The notes below the pieces were generated by a model. That model ran no database searches. It was not told where the DNA came from and saw only the letters and a program-made list of their open reading frames with translations. Of a stretch of 64,000 nucleotides of DNA, positions 9,098 to 17,065 are shown in pieces. The stretch is from Cellulosimicrobium cellulans (GTDB lineage Bacteria > Actinomycetota > Actinomycetes > Actinomycetales > Cellulomonadaceae): contig NZ_VEGH01000014.1 in NCBI RefSeq assembly GCF_007679345.1, forward strand, positions 81,419 to 145,418, read 5' to 3'. Positions within the stretch are counted from its first letter, which is position 1. The number at the start of each line of letters is the position of its first letter. Made by a program: the position numbers and the translations under genes.

Positions 9098-9973
9098 ATG
9101 GGGCACCGGCACTACAACGGCCTGAAGACGGCGCTGCTGTTCGGCGTGCTGTGGGCGGTGCTGCTCGGCATCGGCGCGTTCGTAGCGGGCGGCCGGTACA
9201 TCTTCGTGTTCGCGCTGCTCGGCGTGGTGATGACCGCGTACTCCTACTGGAACTCCGACAAGATCGCGATCCGCGCCATGCACGCGCGTCCGGTGTCGGA
9301 GATCGAGCAGCCCGCCATGTACCGGATCGTCCGCGAGCTCTCCACCGCCGCCCGCCAGCCCATGCCGCGGCTGTACGTGTCGCCGACCGCCGCGCCCAAC
9401 GCCTTCGCTACGGGTCGGAACCCGCGCAACGCCGCCGTCTGCTGCACCGAGGGCATCCTGCAGATCCTCGACGAGCGCGAGCTGCGCGGCGTGCTCGGCC
9501 ACGAGCTCATGCACGTCTACAACCGGGACATCCTCACGTCGTCCATCGCGGCGGCCGTGGCCGGCGTCATCACCTCGGTCGCGCAGTTCGCGCTGTTCTT
9601 CGGCGGCGGAAACGACCGCGACCGCGGCGGCAACCCGATCGCCGCGCTCCTGATGGTGTTCCTCGCCCCGCTCGCCGCGACGCTCATCCAGCTCGCGATC
9701 AGCCGGACCCGGGAGTACGACGCCGACGAGGACGGCGCGGCCCTCACCGGAGACCCGCTCGCGCTGGCCTCGGCGCTGCGCAAGCTCGAGCAGGGCACCG
9801 CCGCGCGGCCGCTGCCGCAGGAGCGGGACCTCGTGGACGTGTCGCACCTGATGATCGCGAACCCGTTCAAGGGCGCGGGGATCGGTCGGATGTTCGCGAC
9901 GCACCCGCCGATGGCGGACCGCATCCAGCGGCTGGAGCGCATGGCGGGGTACGGCGGGGTGGAGCGGTACTGA
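9098..9973 (+). CDS. htpX: HtpX-type membrane zinc metalloprotease
   Basis: HtpX (M48B family) degrades misfolded membrane proteins together with FtsH, which is also encoded in this window. The 291-residue protein has two N-terminal membrane segments (about 10-50), the zinc motif HELMH at 135-139 followed by YNRD, a second hydrophobic pair near 145-200, and the third zinc ligand Glu207 in [11 protein letters not shown]. The ATG at 9098 is preceded by GGGAAGGA at good distance; an upstream in-frame start at 9047 would add residues with no family match. It is a single gene, convergent with the lipoprotein gene. Confidence 0.92.
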   Translation: MGHRHYNGLKTALLFGVLWAVLLGIGAFVAGGRYIFVFALLGVVMTAYSYWNSDKIAIRAMHARPVSEIEQPAMYRIVRELSTAARQPMPRLYVSPTAAPNAFATGRNPRNAAVCCTEGILQILDERELRGVLGHELMHVYNRDILTSSIAAAVAGVITSVAQFALFFGGGNDRDRGGNPIAALLMVFLAPLAATLIQLAISRTREYDADEDGAALTGDPLALASALRKLEQGTAARPLPQERDLVDVSHLMIANPFKGAGIGRMFATHPPMADRIQRLERMAGYGGVERY

Positions 9974-9980
9974 TCCGACG

Positions 9981-10043
9981 GGTTCGGTACCTCGGGCCGA
10001 GTTCGGTGCCTGCGACCACCGAACCCGGCTCGGAGCACCGAAC
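9981..10043. repeat. Long inverted repeat between convergent htpX and lipoprotein gene
   Basis: Arms 9981-10008 and 10017-10043 pair over 27 bases with five mismatches, all transitions, around an 8-base loop. Each arm starts and ends with GTTCGGT, so the unit also contains direct repeats. Position after two converging stops suggests a bidirectional terminator. Confidence 0.7.
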
Positions 10044-10049
10044 GCGGCG

Positions 10050-10517
10050 TCAGCGGGTGGTCGGCGACGACGTGGGCCCGCCCAGCGAGGGCGGGGTGCA
10101 GGCGCGCAGAGTCGCGGTGGGCTGCGGCTCGGTGGGGCGGGGGCCGTAGCGCTCCCCGAGCGGGGTCTCGCCGACCAGGTCCTCTGCGCGCACCGTGGTG
10201 CCACCCTGCTCCACCTCGACCGCGCGCAGCGACGTGTCCTGCCGGCCCTGGTAGAGGACGGCGAGGGCTTCGTCGAGCACGCAGAGCGGGTCGGCGGCGT
10301 CTTCCGCCGTGATGGTCCCCGTGTAGAAGGGCGTGTTCCCGAAGTTGCGCTCCCACCGGATCGCGGACGACCTCACACCCGGCAGCTCCGCGACCTGGTC
10401 GAACAGGACGTCGTCGGGCACGGGCGCGCTGGGCTTCGCGGACTGTCCCACCGCGCAGCCCGCGAGGGCGGTCGCGACAGCCGTGCCGAGCAGGACCGTC
10501 ATCCCGGGCCGCCTCAC
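10050..10517 (-). CDS. Small secreted lipoprotein of the ESX-like cassette
   Basis: No family is recognised. The GTG at 10517 overlaps the stop of the upstream hydrolase gene by four bases and gives 155 residues. The start MRRPGMTVLLGTAVATALAGC is a typical lipoprotein signal with Cys21. The mature part (LFDQVAELPGVRSSAIRWERNFGNTPFYTGTI, in pieces) has an alternating pattern seen in small alpha/beta surface domains of actinobacterial lipoproteins. The C-terminus is Thr/Pro/Ser-rich. As last gene of the WXG/EspG-like/hydrolase operon it may be an anchored partner, immunity-type or processing factor; this is inference from position. Confidence 0.7.
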   Translation of the reverse strand: MRRPGMTVLLGTAVATALAGCAVGQSAKPSAPVPDDVLFDQVAELPGVRSSAIRWERNFGNTPFYTGTITAEDAADPLCVLDEALAVLYQGRQDTSLRAVEVEQGGTTVRAEDLVGETPLGERYGPRPTEPQPTATLRACTPPSLGGPTSSPTTR

Positions 10518-12025
10518 GGCGCTGTCACATCCCACCGGGTCGTCGTCCCGGCGCCGTCGAAGAAGGACCGCTGCTGCTCGAGCCACGCGCGAACCGACGG
10601 GTCCGTCGATGCGTCGACCATCGCGCCGGTCTGCGCGTAGACGTCCGTCCCGTGCGCGGCTCCCACGTCGCGGGGGAGCGCGGGCTGCGAGCGATCGGGG
10701 TTCTCCGGGTCGTGCTGGCCGGTCGGCGCCTGCGACAGGTCACGCTCGACCGTGACCCACGTGGACCGGTCCGGGTTCTCCCGGCCCTCGAGCATCGGGA
10801 CGGCGTCCTGGTCGTGCTCCAACGACAGCACGGCCACGGAGTCGGGGATGGCGAACCGGGCGATGGGCGAACCACCGGTGACGACGGCCTGCACGGTGAA
10901 CCGGTCCTGGAAGACGGCGTTCGAGGCGAGGGACGCGGCCGTCATCCCGCCCTGGCTGTGCCCGGTCAGCATGACCGGGTGGTCCGCCCCGACGCCCGCT
11001 GCGATCATCGCCGCCCGCACCTGGTCGTTCATGTGCGTCGACTCGCCGGCCATGAGACGGACGTTCGTCGTGACGTCGACCGGGTTGTCGCCTCGCACGG
11101 GATCCCACGGCTGGGTACCCGGGATCTGGACGATCCACGACGAGCTCCCGTCGGCCCCGACCACCTCGGTGATCTGGATCTGCCCCCAGTTCTCGCCCTC
11201 ACCGATGGTGCCCTGCTCCGTGAAGATGTCCTCGACCGAGCGGGGCGTGTGCCCGGTGAAGTCGCCCTCGACCTGCCGCACCCCGACCTCGCCGGAGTCC
11301 TGGAAGAGCCCGAACATCCCGCCCGCGTGGATCAGCCCGCCCACGGCGTCCTCGTACGACCCTGTCGGCCACCGTCCCCCGGACAGCACGTACGGCACCG
11401 TCACCCCGCCGAGCGGCCCGCCCAGCAGCATCCCGAGCGACCACGCCGAGCCCTGCACCAGTCCGGGCGCCATGCCGGTCAGGCGCTCGAGGAGCCAGGG
11501 GTTGTCGTAGAGCCCGCCCATGAGCGCGCCGGGCGCCTGCGTCAGGTCGACGGTCCGGGCCAGCAGGACCAGCGCCGGCCAGTGGGCGGGCGTCGACACC
11601 GCGGAGAGGCCGAGCCCCAGAGTGACGACCGTCCCGCCGATCGCCAGGAACGGCAGCGTCGCCCCGAGCGTGAACCCCGCCGCGTTCTGCAGCGCCTCCA
11701 GCACCCGCTGCTGGGTGGCGTCGACGAGCTCGTACGTCGTCGCCGACGCCCGTAGCACCACGGCGGTGCCCTCCAGCCGGGTGCTCACCACGAGCAGCCC
11801 GTTCGCGCCGATCGTCGCGGCGGCGACCGAGCCGGCGACCGCCGCGACCTCCCCGGGGCACAGCAGGGTCGCGACGGTGACGTCCGGGTGCACCGCGACG
11901 GCCGCGACGGACCCGCTCCACCGCCGGACGTCGTCGCCCGCGGCGTCGAGCAGCCCGGCCTCGGAGCGCAGGTCCTGCAGGCGCGCGCCCATCCCGCCCG
12001 CGCCGCCGCTCACGCTGATGCTCAC
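10514..12025 (-). CDS. Serine alpha/beta-hydrolase with WXG/LXG-like N-terminal region, probable ESX substrate
   Basis: A 503-residue protein. Residues 1-100 are helical and Ala/Val-rich with a WSG motif (36-38), like N-terminal targeting regions of ESX substrates. Two hydrophobic Gly-rich stretches follow (118-150, 195-215). The C-terminal half is an alpha/beta hydrolase: nucleophile Ser357 in LTGHSQGG, likely acid Asp405 or Asp407 (SLEHDQDAVP) and His458 (GAAHGTDVY). The layout recalls PE-PPE-type serine hydrolases of mycobacteria. The GTG at 12025 overlaps the preceding stop by four bases and fixes the start. The lipid or ester substrate is unknown. Confidence 0.75.
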   Translation of the reverse strand: MSISVSGGAGGMGARLQDLRSEAGLLDAAGDDVRRWSGSVAAVAVHPDVTVATLLCPGEVAAVAGSVAAATIGANGLLVVSTRLEGTAVVLRASATTYELVDATQQRVLEALQNAAGFTLGATLPFLAIGGTVVTLGLGLSAVSTPAHWPALVLLARTVDLTQAPGALMGGLYDNPWLLERLTGMAPGLVQGSAWSLGMLLGGPLGGVTVPYVLSGGRWPTGSYEDAVGGLIHAGGMFGLFQDSGEVGVRQVEGDFTGHTPRSVEDIFTEQGTIGEGENWGQIQITEVVGADGSSSWIVQIPGTQPWDPVRGDNPVDVTTNVRLMAGESTHMNDQVRAAMIAAGVGADHPVMLTGHSQGGMTAASLASNAVFQDRFTVQAVVTGGSPIARFAIPDSVAVLSLEHDQDAVPMLEGRENPDRSTWVTVERDLSQAPTGQHDPENPDRSQPALPRDVGAAHGTDVYAQTGAMVDASTDPSVRAWLEQQRSFFDGAGTTTRWDVTAP

Positions 12026-12825
12026 GCGCCGTCCTCCGTCGTCGCGGTCGCGAACCGGCCGGTCAGGTCGTAGAGCAGCGCGGCGCGCACGTCCTCGCGG
12101 CTGCGCGGGGTGTGCACGACCTGGCCGTCGGCGGTGCGGGTGAGCTCGACCCAGCCGGCGTCCGTCCGGAGCATGCTGAGCGTCGAGACGTCCGTGCGGC
12201 CGCGGCTCGCGACCGACACCACCAGGCTGCCGTCGGTGCCGCGCACGGCCGCCTCGACCACGGCGGGCGGCCCGTCGGTGCCGAGCTCGGTGCACAGGGC
12301 GTCGACGGTCGTCGTGTCGCCGGTGCGGATCGCCTGAGCGAGGGCGATGGTGAGCTCCTCGGGGACGCTCGCAGGGGCGGCGGCGACGCGGACCGGCGCC
12401 GCGGGGACGTGCCGCAGCGCCTCGTCGACCAGTCGCTCGGCCGGGAAGGCGCTGACCTCGACCCCGGGGCGCGGCGTCGTGCCCGCGAGGCCGGCGCCGG
12501 GCACGACGTCGACGCCGCGGGCGAGGCCGGAGCCCGCCTCGGCGTCGGACCACAGCACCGCGAGCAGGGCGCGCTCGCCCGCGGCGGCGGCCACCTCGAC
12601 GGTGACGAGCGCGGCGCCTGCGCCCTCGGCCGCGGCACGCAGCACGGGGTCGACAGGATCCGGTCCGTCCGCTCCGCCGGGCTCGACCGCCGACCCGTCC
12701 CGGTCGACCGGCAGCGCCCCCGCCCAGCCGGGCAGCCCCTGGACGCCCGCGCTCGCGACGGCCCAGTCCCGCTCGCGCAGCCGCGCCCGCAGCCCGCCGT
12801 CGAGCGGCGCGAGGGTCGCCGTCAC
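12022..12825 (-). CDS. EspG-like ESX chaperone candidate
   Basis: A 267-residue soluble protein without signal peptide or membrane segment. The pattern of alternating strands, a central FPAERLVDEALRHVP segment and the C-terminal VELTRTADGQVVHTPRS...VRAALLYDL resembles EspG, the cytosolic chaperone that binds PE/PPE-type substrates. I see resemblance only, no diagnostic motif. It lies between a WXG-like gene and the hydrolase gene with four-base overlaps on both sides (start GTG at 12825), which is the context expected for a dedicated chaperone. Otherwise it should be called hypothetical. Confidence 0.5.
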   Translation of the reverse strand: MTATLAPLDGGLRARLRERDWAVASAGVQGLPGWAGALPVDRDGSAVEPGGADGPDPVDPVLRAAAEGAGAALVTVEVAAAAGERALLAVLWSDAEAGSGLARGVDVVPGAGLAGTTPRPGVEVSAFPAERLVDEALRHVPAAPVRVAAAPASVPEELTIALAQAIRTGDTTTVDALCTELGTDGPPAVVEAAVRGTDGSLVVSVASRGRTDVSTLSMLRTDAGWVELTRTADGQVVHTPRSREDVRAALLYDLTGRFATATTEDGA

Positions 12826-13292
12826 CGGATCCGCCCGATGCGGTCGGCGACGCCGGACCAGTCGGGGGAGCCGGGGGTGGGCAGGCCGCCGGCGACGGTG
12901 CCGAGCACGCCGTGGGCGGCCCGGCGCGCCGCCTGCTCGGCGCCGGTCAGCAGGCCGTCCGCGACGCCCGCGAGCCGGCCGACGGTGCGCCGGGCGTCGT
13001 CGAGCCGGTCCTCGACGAACCGCATCGCCCGGCGGATCGCCGCCTGCCGCGACTCGAGCTCGTCGGCGAGCCGGTCGAGCGCGCCCGCGGTGCCGAGCAG
13101 CTCGTCCTGCGCGGCCGTCACGCGCTGCGCGTGCTCGGCGAGGCGCTCGCGGTACCGGTCGGCCGCGACGCCGACCCACTCGACGCCCGCGCCGGCCCGC
13201 ACGCGGTCGCCGGTGCGGGCCACGTCGTCCGCGGTCGCGCGCAGCCGTCTGGCGTGCTGCCGGATCGCCTCCGGATCTCCCCCTGCCGTCAT
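12822..13292 (-). CDS. WXG100-like small helical protein
   Basis: A 156-residue all-helical protein. It begins with a helix of about 35 residues, then VEWVGVAADRYRERLAEH, where W-V-G at about 37-39 is the turn motif of WXG100 proteins and YRERL follows at the usual spacing. A second long helix (QDELLGTAGALDRLADELES) completes the hairpin. A C-terminal extension of about 60 residues goes beyond the canonical 100. Such proteins are ESX substrates or pair with the next gene's product for export. It is the first gene of the operon. The ATG at 13292 has a weak GGGTGG in front. Confidence 0.7.
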   Translation of the reverse strand: MTAGGDPEAIRQHARRLRATADDVARTGDRVRAGAGVEWVGVAADRYRERLAEHAQRVTAAQDELLGTAGALDRLADELESRQAAIRRAMRFVEDRLDDARRTVGRLAGVADGLLTGAEQAARRAAHGVLGTVAGGLPTPGSPDWSGVADRIGRIR

Positions 13293-13385
13293 GCCACCCG
13301 ATCGAAGCAGAGGTCAGGGCCCCGCGACAGGCCGACCTGCGCCGCCTGTGGACGACCGCGGCCCCGCCCCCGCCGAGACGGGAGA

Positions 13386-13420
13386 AGGCGTGGAGTTCCG
13401 GCACCCGGAACCCCACGCCT
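13386..13420 (-). terminator. Hairpin terminator after yajQ
   Basis: Two 16-base arms with one mismatch around a CAC loop lie 35 bases after the yajQ stop. No T-run follows, as is common for terminators in high-G+C actinobacteria. Confidence 0.7.
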
Positions 13421-13455
13421 CCTGCGATCTCGGCGCCGGAGCGCCTGCGCCCGCG

Positions 13456-13956
13456 TCAGCGGTAGTTGATGAACTGCAGCGCTGCGTCGATGTCGTCGGC
13501 GCCCTTGAGCAGCGCGATGACCGCCTGCAGGTCGTCGCGGGACTTCGCCGAGACGCGGACCTCGTCGCCCTGGATCTGCGTCTTGACGCCCTTGGGGCCC
13601 TCGTCGCGGATGAGCTTGGTCACCTTCTTGGCGATCTCGGAGGACAGGCCCTCCTTGATCGAGGCCTCCAGGCGGTACTCCTTGCCGGACGGCTTGGGGT
13701 CGCCGTCGCCGGTGTCGAGCGCCTTGAGCGAGATGTTCCGCTTGATCAGCTTGGTCTGGAACACGTCGAGGACGGCGCGCACGCGCTCCTCGGAGTTGGC
13801 GACCATGAGGATCTTCTCGCCGCTCCACGCGATCGAGGCGCCGACGCCCTTGAAGTCGTACCGCTGCGCGATCTCCTTGATGGCCTGGTTCAGCGCGTTG
13901 TCGACCTCCTGGCGGTCGACCTTGCTGACGACGTCGAACGACGACTCGCTCGCCAT
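13456..13956 (-). CDS. yajQ: YajQ-family nucleotide-binding protein
   Basis: A 166-residue cytosolic protein of the UPF0234/YajQ family; members bind RNA, GTP or, in Xanthomonas, cyclic di-GMP. The family ends are clear: [20 protein letters not shown] at the N-terminus, [28 protein letters not shown] segment, and the C-terminal [10 protein letters not shown]...ALQFINYR. Length matches the family (about 163). The start has a GGAGGAG Shine-Dalgarno. It is a monocistronic gene with its own terminator, divergent from the tRNA-Tyr gene. Confidence 0.93.
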   Translation of the reverse strand: MASESSFDVVSKVDRQEVDNALNQAIKEIAQRYDFKGVGASIAWSGEKILMVANSEERVRAVLDVFQTKLIKRNISLKALDTGDGDPKPSGKEYRLEASIKEGLSSEIAKKVTKLIRDEGPKGVKTQIQGDEVRVSAKSRDDLQAVIALLKGADDIDAALQFINYR

Positions 13957-13989
13957 GACTCCTCCTGACCTGTGGTGCGGGTGGTGCGG

Positions 13990-14009
13990 GGCCGGTTTCG
14001 GAACCGGCC
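13990..14009. promoter_or_regulatory. Perfect palindrome between yajQ and tRNA-Tyr
   Basis: GGCCGGTT and AACCGGCC flank TCGG between the two divergent transcription starts. It could be a protein site or a hairpin. TATCCT at 14021-14026 just downstream is a candidate -10 for the tRNA gene. Confidence 0.4.
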
Positions 14010-14069
14010 CGAACCCTTGCTATCCTTCCATCCGCACCCCGGCGACGCAGTCACCGAGGCGCGCACCCT

Positions 14070-14151
14070 GGCGGGTTACCCGAGTGGCCAAAGGGGGCTG
14101 ACTGTAAATCAGCTGGCATCGCCTACGGGGGTTCGAATCCCTCACCCGCCA
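14070..14151 (+). tRNA. tRNA-Tyr (GTA)
   Basis: An 82-base class II tRNA with acceptor pairs GGCGGGT/ACCCGCC, a long variable arm, T-loop GTTCGAATCC and anticodon GTA at 14104-14106. CCA is not encoded. Confidence 0.95.
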
Positions 14152-14160
14152 CGCACGGAC

Positions 14161-14195
14161 GACGGGGCGTCTCTCCTCACGGAGGGCGCCCCGTC
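14161..14195 (+). terminator. Hairpin terminator after tRNA-Tyr
   Basis: Arms 14161-14170 (GACGGGGCGT) and 14186-14195 (GCGCCCCGTC) pair with one G-T wobble-type position, nine bases after the tRNA. A CTCC/GGAG pair extends the stem inwards. Confidence 0.65.
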
Positions 14196-14303
14196 GCCAC
14201 GCACGGACGGGCTCGACCTGCTCCGGTGCGGGGCGCGACCGGCTCCGGCCTGCGGGATCACGCGGGTCGGGGGACGGATTTCGCACCCGCCCCGGGCACC
14301 GTG

Positions 14304-14309
14304 TAGCCT
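14304..14309 (+). promoter_or_regulatory. Possible -10 element for tRNA-Thr
   Basis: TAGCCT lies 11 bases upstream of the mature tRNA 5' end. The -35 is weak. The hairpin just upstream suggests that a new transcript starts here. Confidence 0.35.
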
Positions 14310-14319
14310 GGTCCGCGCT

Positions 14320-14391
<72 letters not shown>

Positions 14392-14406
14392 CTGTGGTGT
14401 GCCGCA

Positions 14407-14424
14407 GGCCAGGATCGTCTGGCC
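14407..14424 (+). terminator. Small hairpin between tRNA-Thr and tRNA-Met
   Basis: GGCCAG and CTGGCC flank GATCGT. It may be a processing signal or weak terminator. Confidence 0.4.
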
Positions 14425-14439
14425 GGCGTGCGCACCCGA

Positions 14440-14516
14440 GGCGGGGTAGCTCAGTTGGTGAGAGCGCACGACTCATAATCGTGAGGTCGCGGGTTCGAAC
14501 CCCGCCCCCGCTACCA
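14440..14516 (+). tRNA. tRNA-Met (CAT), elongator type, CCA encoded
   Basis: Acceptor GGCGGGG/CCCCGCT with a G-T first pair, as in elongator tRNA-Met; anticodon CAT at 14474-14476 in loop CTCATAA; T-arm GCGGGTTCGAACCCCGC. Unlike its two neighbours the gene encodes the 3' CCA (14514-14516). Confidence 0.95.
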
Positions 14517-14594
14517 GCACTGAATCCAGTGGGGCGTCCGCCGGCGCCCGACGACGAAGATCCAAGCGCTTCGGGCGCGAGAGGTGGCAAGACC

Positions 14595-14765
14595 ATGGCC
14601 AGCAAGAGCGCGGACGTCCGTCCGAAGATCACGCTCGCCTGCACGGAGTGCAAGGAGCGGAACTACATCACGAAGAAGAACCGTCGGAACGACCCCGACC
14701 GGCTCGAGATGAAGAAGTTCTGCCCGCGCGACGGCCGTCACACGCTGCACCGCGAGACCCGCTGA
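14595..14765 (+). CDS. rpmG: 50S ribosomal protein L33
   Basis: A 56-residue ribosomal protein of the large subunit. The sequence [19 protein letters not shown] is followed by [19 protein letters not shown], typical for actinobacterial L33. Of the two CxxC zinc pairs the first is intact (CTEC) but the second reads CPRDGRH, so the fourth Cys is replaced. A GAGAGG Shine-Dalgarno precedes the ATG. It follows tRNA-Met by 78 bases and is followed by two MaoC-type genes, a standard actinobacterial order. Confidence 0.95.
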   Translation: MASKSADVRPKITLACTECKERNYITKKNRRNDPDRLEMKKFCPRDGRHTLHRETR

Positions 14766-14784
14766 CCTTCCAGCGACGCTGATC

Positions 14785-15234
14785 GTGGCCGTCAACCCCG
14801 AGTACGCGGGACGCGAGTACCCGCCGAACGAGGCGTACGAGGTCGGCCGCGAGCATCTCCGCGCGTTCGCGGAGGCGGTCGGGGCGACGCACCCGGCCCA
14901 CACCGACGTCGACGCGGCGCGAGCACTCGGGTACCCCGACGTGATCGCGCCGCCGACGTTCGCGGTCGTCGTGGCGCAGCGCGCCGAGGCGCAGCTGATC
15001 GAGGACCCCGAGGCGGGCATCGACTTCAGCCGGGTCGTGCACGCCGACGAGCGGTTCATCCACCACCGCCCGATCCACGCCGGTGACCGCCTGGTCACCG
15101 TGCTGCACGTGGACGCGGTCACCGAGCGCGCCGGTCTGTCGATGGTGACGACCCGCGCCGTGATCGCCGCGGAGGGCGGCGAGCCCGTCGCCACGGTGAC
15201 GTCCACGCTCGCGGTCCGCGGAGAGGACGCCTGA
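14785..15234 (+). CDS. hadA: MaoC-like (3R)-hydroxyacyl-ACP dehydratase subunit A
   Basis: A 149-residue protein with the N-terminal half hot-dog fold of FAS1-type dehydratases (HadA-like): an N-terminal EYAGREYPPNEAYEVGREHLRAFAEAVG, then HPAHTDVDAARALGYPDVIAPPTFAVV. It lacks the catalytic hydratase motif and pairs with the next product to form the active heterodimer of fatty-acid elongation; this pairing is known for the mycobacterial HadAB family and inferred here. The GTG start is 19 bases after rpmG. The stop overlaps the next start (TGATG). Confidence 0.82.
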   Translation: MAVNPEYAGREYPPNEAYEVGREHLRAFAEAVGATHPAHTDVDAARALGYPDVIAPPTFAVVVAQRAEAQLIEDPEAGIDFSRVVHADERFIHHRPIHAGDRLVTVLHVDAVTERAGLSMVTTRAVIAAEGGEPVATVTSTLAVRGEDA

Positions 15235-15656
15235 TGGCCCCCGCGTTCGAGGAGCTGGCCGTCGGGCAGGAGGTCGGCCGCCGCGAGCTCGCCGTCGACC
15301 GGTCCCGCCTGGTGCGGTACGCCGGCGCGTCCGGCGATTTCAACCCGATCCACTGGAACGAGCGGTTCGCGACCGAGGTCGGCCTGCCCGGCGTCATCGC
15401 GCACGGCATGTGGACGATGGGCGCCGCCGTCGGCGTCGTGTCCGACTGGGTCGGCGACCCGGGCGCGGTCGTCGACTACCAGACCCGGTTCGCCCGGCCC
15501 GTGCCGGTGCCGGACCCGGGCTCGGCGGCCGTCGAGGTCGTCGCCGTGGTCGGCGCGCTCGACGCCGACACCCGCACCGCGCGCATCGACCTGACGGTCA
15601 CCGCCGCGGGCGCCCGCGTGCTGGCCAAGTGCCAGGCGCTCGTCCGCCTCACCTGA
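15234..15656 (+). CDS. hadB: MaoC-like (3R)-hydroxyacyl-ACP dehydratase subunit B
   Basis: A 140-residue hot-dog protein with the complete hydratase-2 motif YAGASGDFNPIHW (catalytic Asp and His) and LPGVIAHGMWTMG. It provides the active site for dehydration of 3-hydroxyacyl-ACP in fatty-acid synthesis. ATG overlaps the hadA stop by one base, so the two are coupled. In many actinobacteria the next gene is murB; here a regulator and two transporters come in between. Confidence 0.85.
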   Translation: MAPAFEELAVGQEVGRRELAVDRSRLVRYAGASGDFNPIHWNERFATEVGLPGVIAHGMWTMGAAVGVVSDWVGDPGAVVDYQTRFARPVPVPDPGSAAVEVVAVVGALDADTRTARIDLTVTAAGARVLAKCQALVRLT

Positions 15657-15785
15657 CGCGCCGCGCCCGCACCGCCGTCCCGGCGCCGTGTCGCGCCGCC
15701 CCCGGGTCGATCGGGCGGTGGCGCGGCGATCGGGCGGGCATCAGCCCGCGGCGGCGCGCGGCAGCCCTCGCCGATCCCGCCGGCG

Positions 15786-16853
15786 TCAGGCGCCCGGCGC
15801 CGGGCCCGTGGTCGTGCCGAGGCGCAGCCGGACCGCCAGGACCTCGTCCGGCGGGGTCTCGCCGGCCAGCAGGGCCTCGATGGCCCGGCCGACCACCGCG
15901 CCCTTCTCCGTGATCGGCTGCGTCACGGTCGTGAGGACGTCCGGCGCGAGCCAGGGCAGGTCCAGCCCGTCGAACCCGGCGACCGACACGTCCTCCGGCA
16001 CCCGCAGCCCGAGCTCCCGCGCGCCCAGCACGACCCCCGACGCCAGCAGGTCGGACTGCGCCACGACCGCCGTGGGCCGCGTCTCCGCGGGGCCCGACAG
16101 CAGCGCCTGCGCCGCCGCGTGCCCGTGCTCGACCAGCGACGCGGGCGTCTCGTACACCGCGACCGGCGTCACCCCGGCGTCGGCCAGGCCGTCCAGCCGG
16201 CGCCGCGCGATCGACCAGGTGATCTGCCCGAGCCGGTCGGCGTCGGCGAGCCCGCTGCGCCGGTCCGGGCCGAAGGGCAGGGTCACGGTCGCGATCCGCT
16301 CGTGGCCCAGGCCGGTCAGGTGCCGGGCGATGTCCGCGACGCCCCCCCGGTCCTCGATGCCGACGGTCACGATCCCCGGCAGGTCCTGCCCCTCGACCAC
16401 GACCAGCGGGATCCCGCGGCGCTGCAGCGCCTGCAGGGTCGGATCGTCCAGCGTCCCGCCCCAGATGAGCACGGCGACGTCCATGGCGGCGGACTCGACC
16501 AGCGGGTCGACCGCCGGGGCGCCGGGCTCGAGCGAGCCGGGCACCAGCAGCACCCCGAGGCCGAGCGGGCTGATCGTGTCGACCAGGCCGTCGAGCAGCT
16601 GCACCGACACCGGCTCACGGAACGACCGGCGCAGCGCGTCCCCGACGACGACGCCGACGATCCCCGACCGCCCGCTGCGCAGCTGCCGCCCGAGCGGGTT
16701 CGGCCCGGCGTAGTCCAGGCCGGCGGCGGCGTCGAGGACGCGCTGCCTGGTCGCCTCGGCGATGGGCCCGGCACCGGAGAAGGCCAGGGACGCGGTCGAG
16801 ACCGAGACCCCGGCGGCGGCGGCCACGTCGGCCAGGGTCGGTCGCTGGGACAC
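15786..16853 (-). CDS. LacI-family transcriptional regulator
   Basis: A 355-residue regulator with the LacI helix-turn-helix TLADVAAAAGVSVSTASLAFSG (split over residues 6-27), hinge GRQLRSGRSGIVGVVV and a periplasmic-binding-like effector domain ending in GFDGLDLPWLAPDVLTTV. The GTG at 16853 is chosen for its GGAGG seven bases upstream; a GTG at 16898 would add 15 residues without family match. It is divergent from the MFS gene, and two copies of one palindrome lie in the gap. It therefore probably represses the MFS pair and itself; the effector is unknown. Confidence 0.88.
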   Translation of the reverse strand: MSQRPTLADVAAAAGVSVSTASLAFSGAGPIAEATRQRVLDAAAGLDYAGPNPLGRQLRSGRSGIVGVVVGDALRRSFREPVSVQLLDGLVDTISPLGLGVLLVPGSLEPGAPAVDPLVESAAMDVAVLIWGGTLDDPTLQALQRRGIPLVVVEGQDLPGIVTVGIEDRGGVADIARHLTGLGHERIATVTLPFGPDRRSGLADADRLGQITWSIARRRLDGLADAGVTPVAVYETPASLVEHGHAAAQALLSGPAETRPTAVVAQSDLLASGVVLGARELGLRVPEDVSVAGFDGLDLPWLAPDVLTTVTQPITEKGAVVGRAIEALLAGETPPDEVLAVRLRLGTTTGPAPGA

Positions 16854-16914
16854 CGCGGCGCCTCCGGGTGTGCGGGGCTCGGGGGTGAGGGGCGTCACCG
16901 TCCCCCGTGAGTCG

Positions 16915-16944
16915 TTGACGCCGTGGCCAGCGTACCCGCAGACT
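16915..16944 (+). promoter_or_regulatory. Candidate promoter of the MFS pair
   Basis: TTGACG (16915-16920) and CAGACT (16939-16944) are 18 bases apart. Transcription would start just before the first operator palindrome, consistent with repression by steric block. Confidence 0.4.
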
Positions 16945-16956
16945 GGTGCGGTCCCC

Positions 16957-16968
16957 CGAATCGATTCG
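16957..16968. promoter_or_regulatory. LacI-type operator O1
   Basis: Perfect 12-base palindrome CGAATCGATTCG in the LacI/MFS divergent gap. Its core is identical to O2. Confidence 0.7.
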
Positions 16969-16991
16969 ACCCGCCCGCTCCGGCGCCTGGA

Positions 16992-17005
16992 TCGAATCGA
17001 TTCGA
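16992..17005. promoter_or_regulatory. LacI-type operator O2
   Basis: Perfect 14-base palindrome TCGAATCGATTCGA, centre 36 bases from the centre of O1. Paired near-identical palindromes with a central CG next to a divergent LacI gene are the usual operator arrangement for this family. Confidence 0.7.
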
Positions 17006-17065
17006 ACCGGGCCTCGACCCGGTCGGGACCTCTTGACCACCCCCTTGCACCGACCTGGAGCTGCC

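Noticed and set aside
15709..15780. GATCGGGCGG repeats between hadB and the LacI gene as a further three-arm cassette
   Set aside because: The two copies are direct, and the third (CCGATCCCGC) is not their inverse, so no stem forms.
15657..15785. Small gene in the hadB–LacI gap
   Set aside because: No start with Shine-Dalgarno or -10 spacing and no family-like composition.
16853..16898. Upstream start (GTG 16898) for the LacI gene
   Set aside because: The extra 15 residues precede the family N-terminus, and GGAGG with ideal spacing supports 16853.
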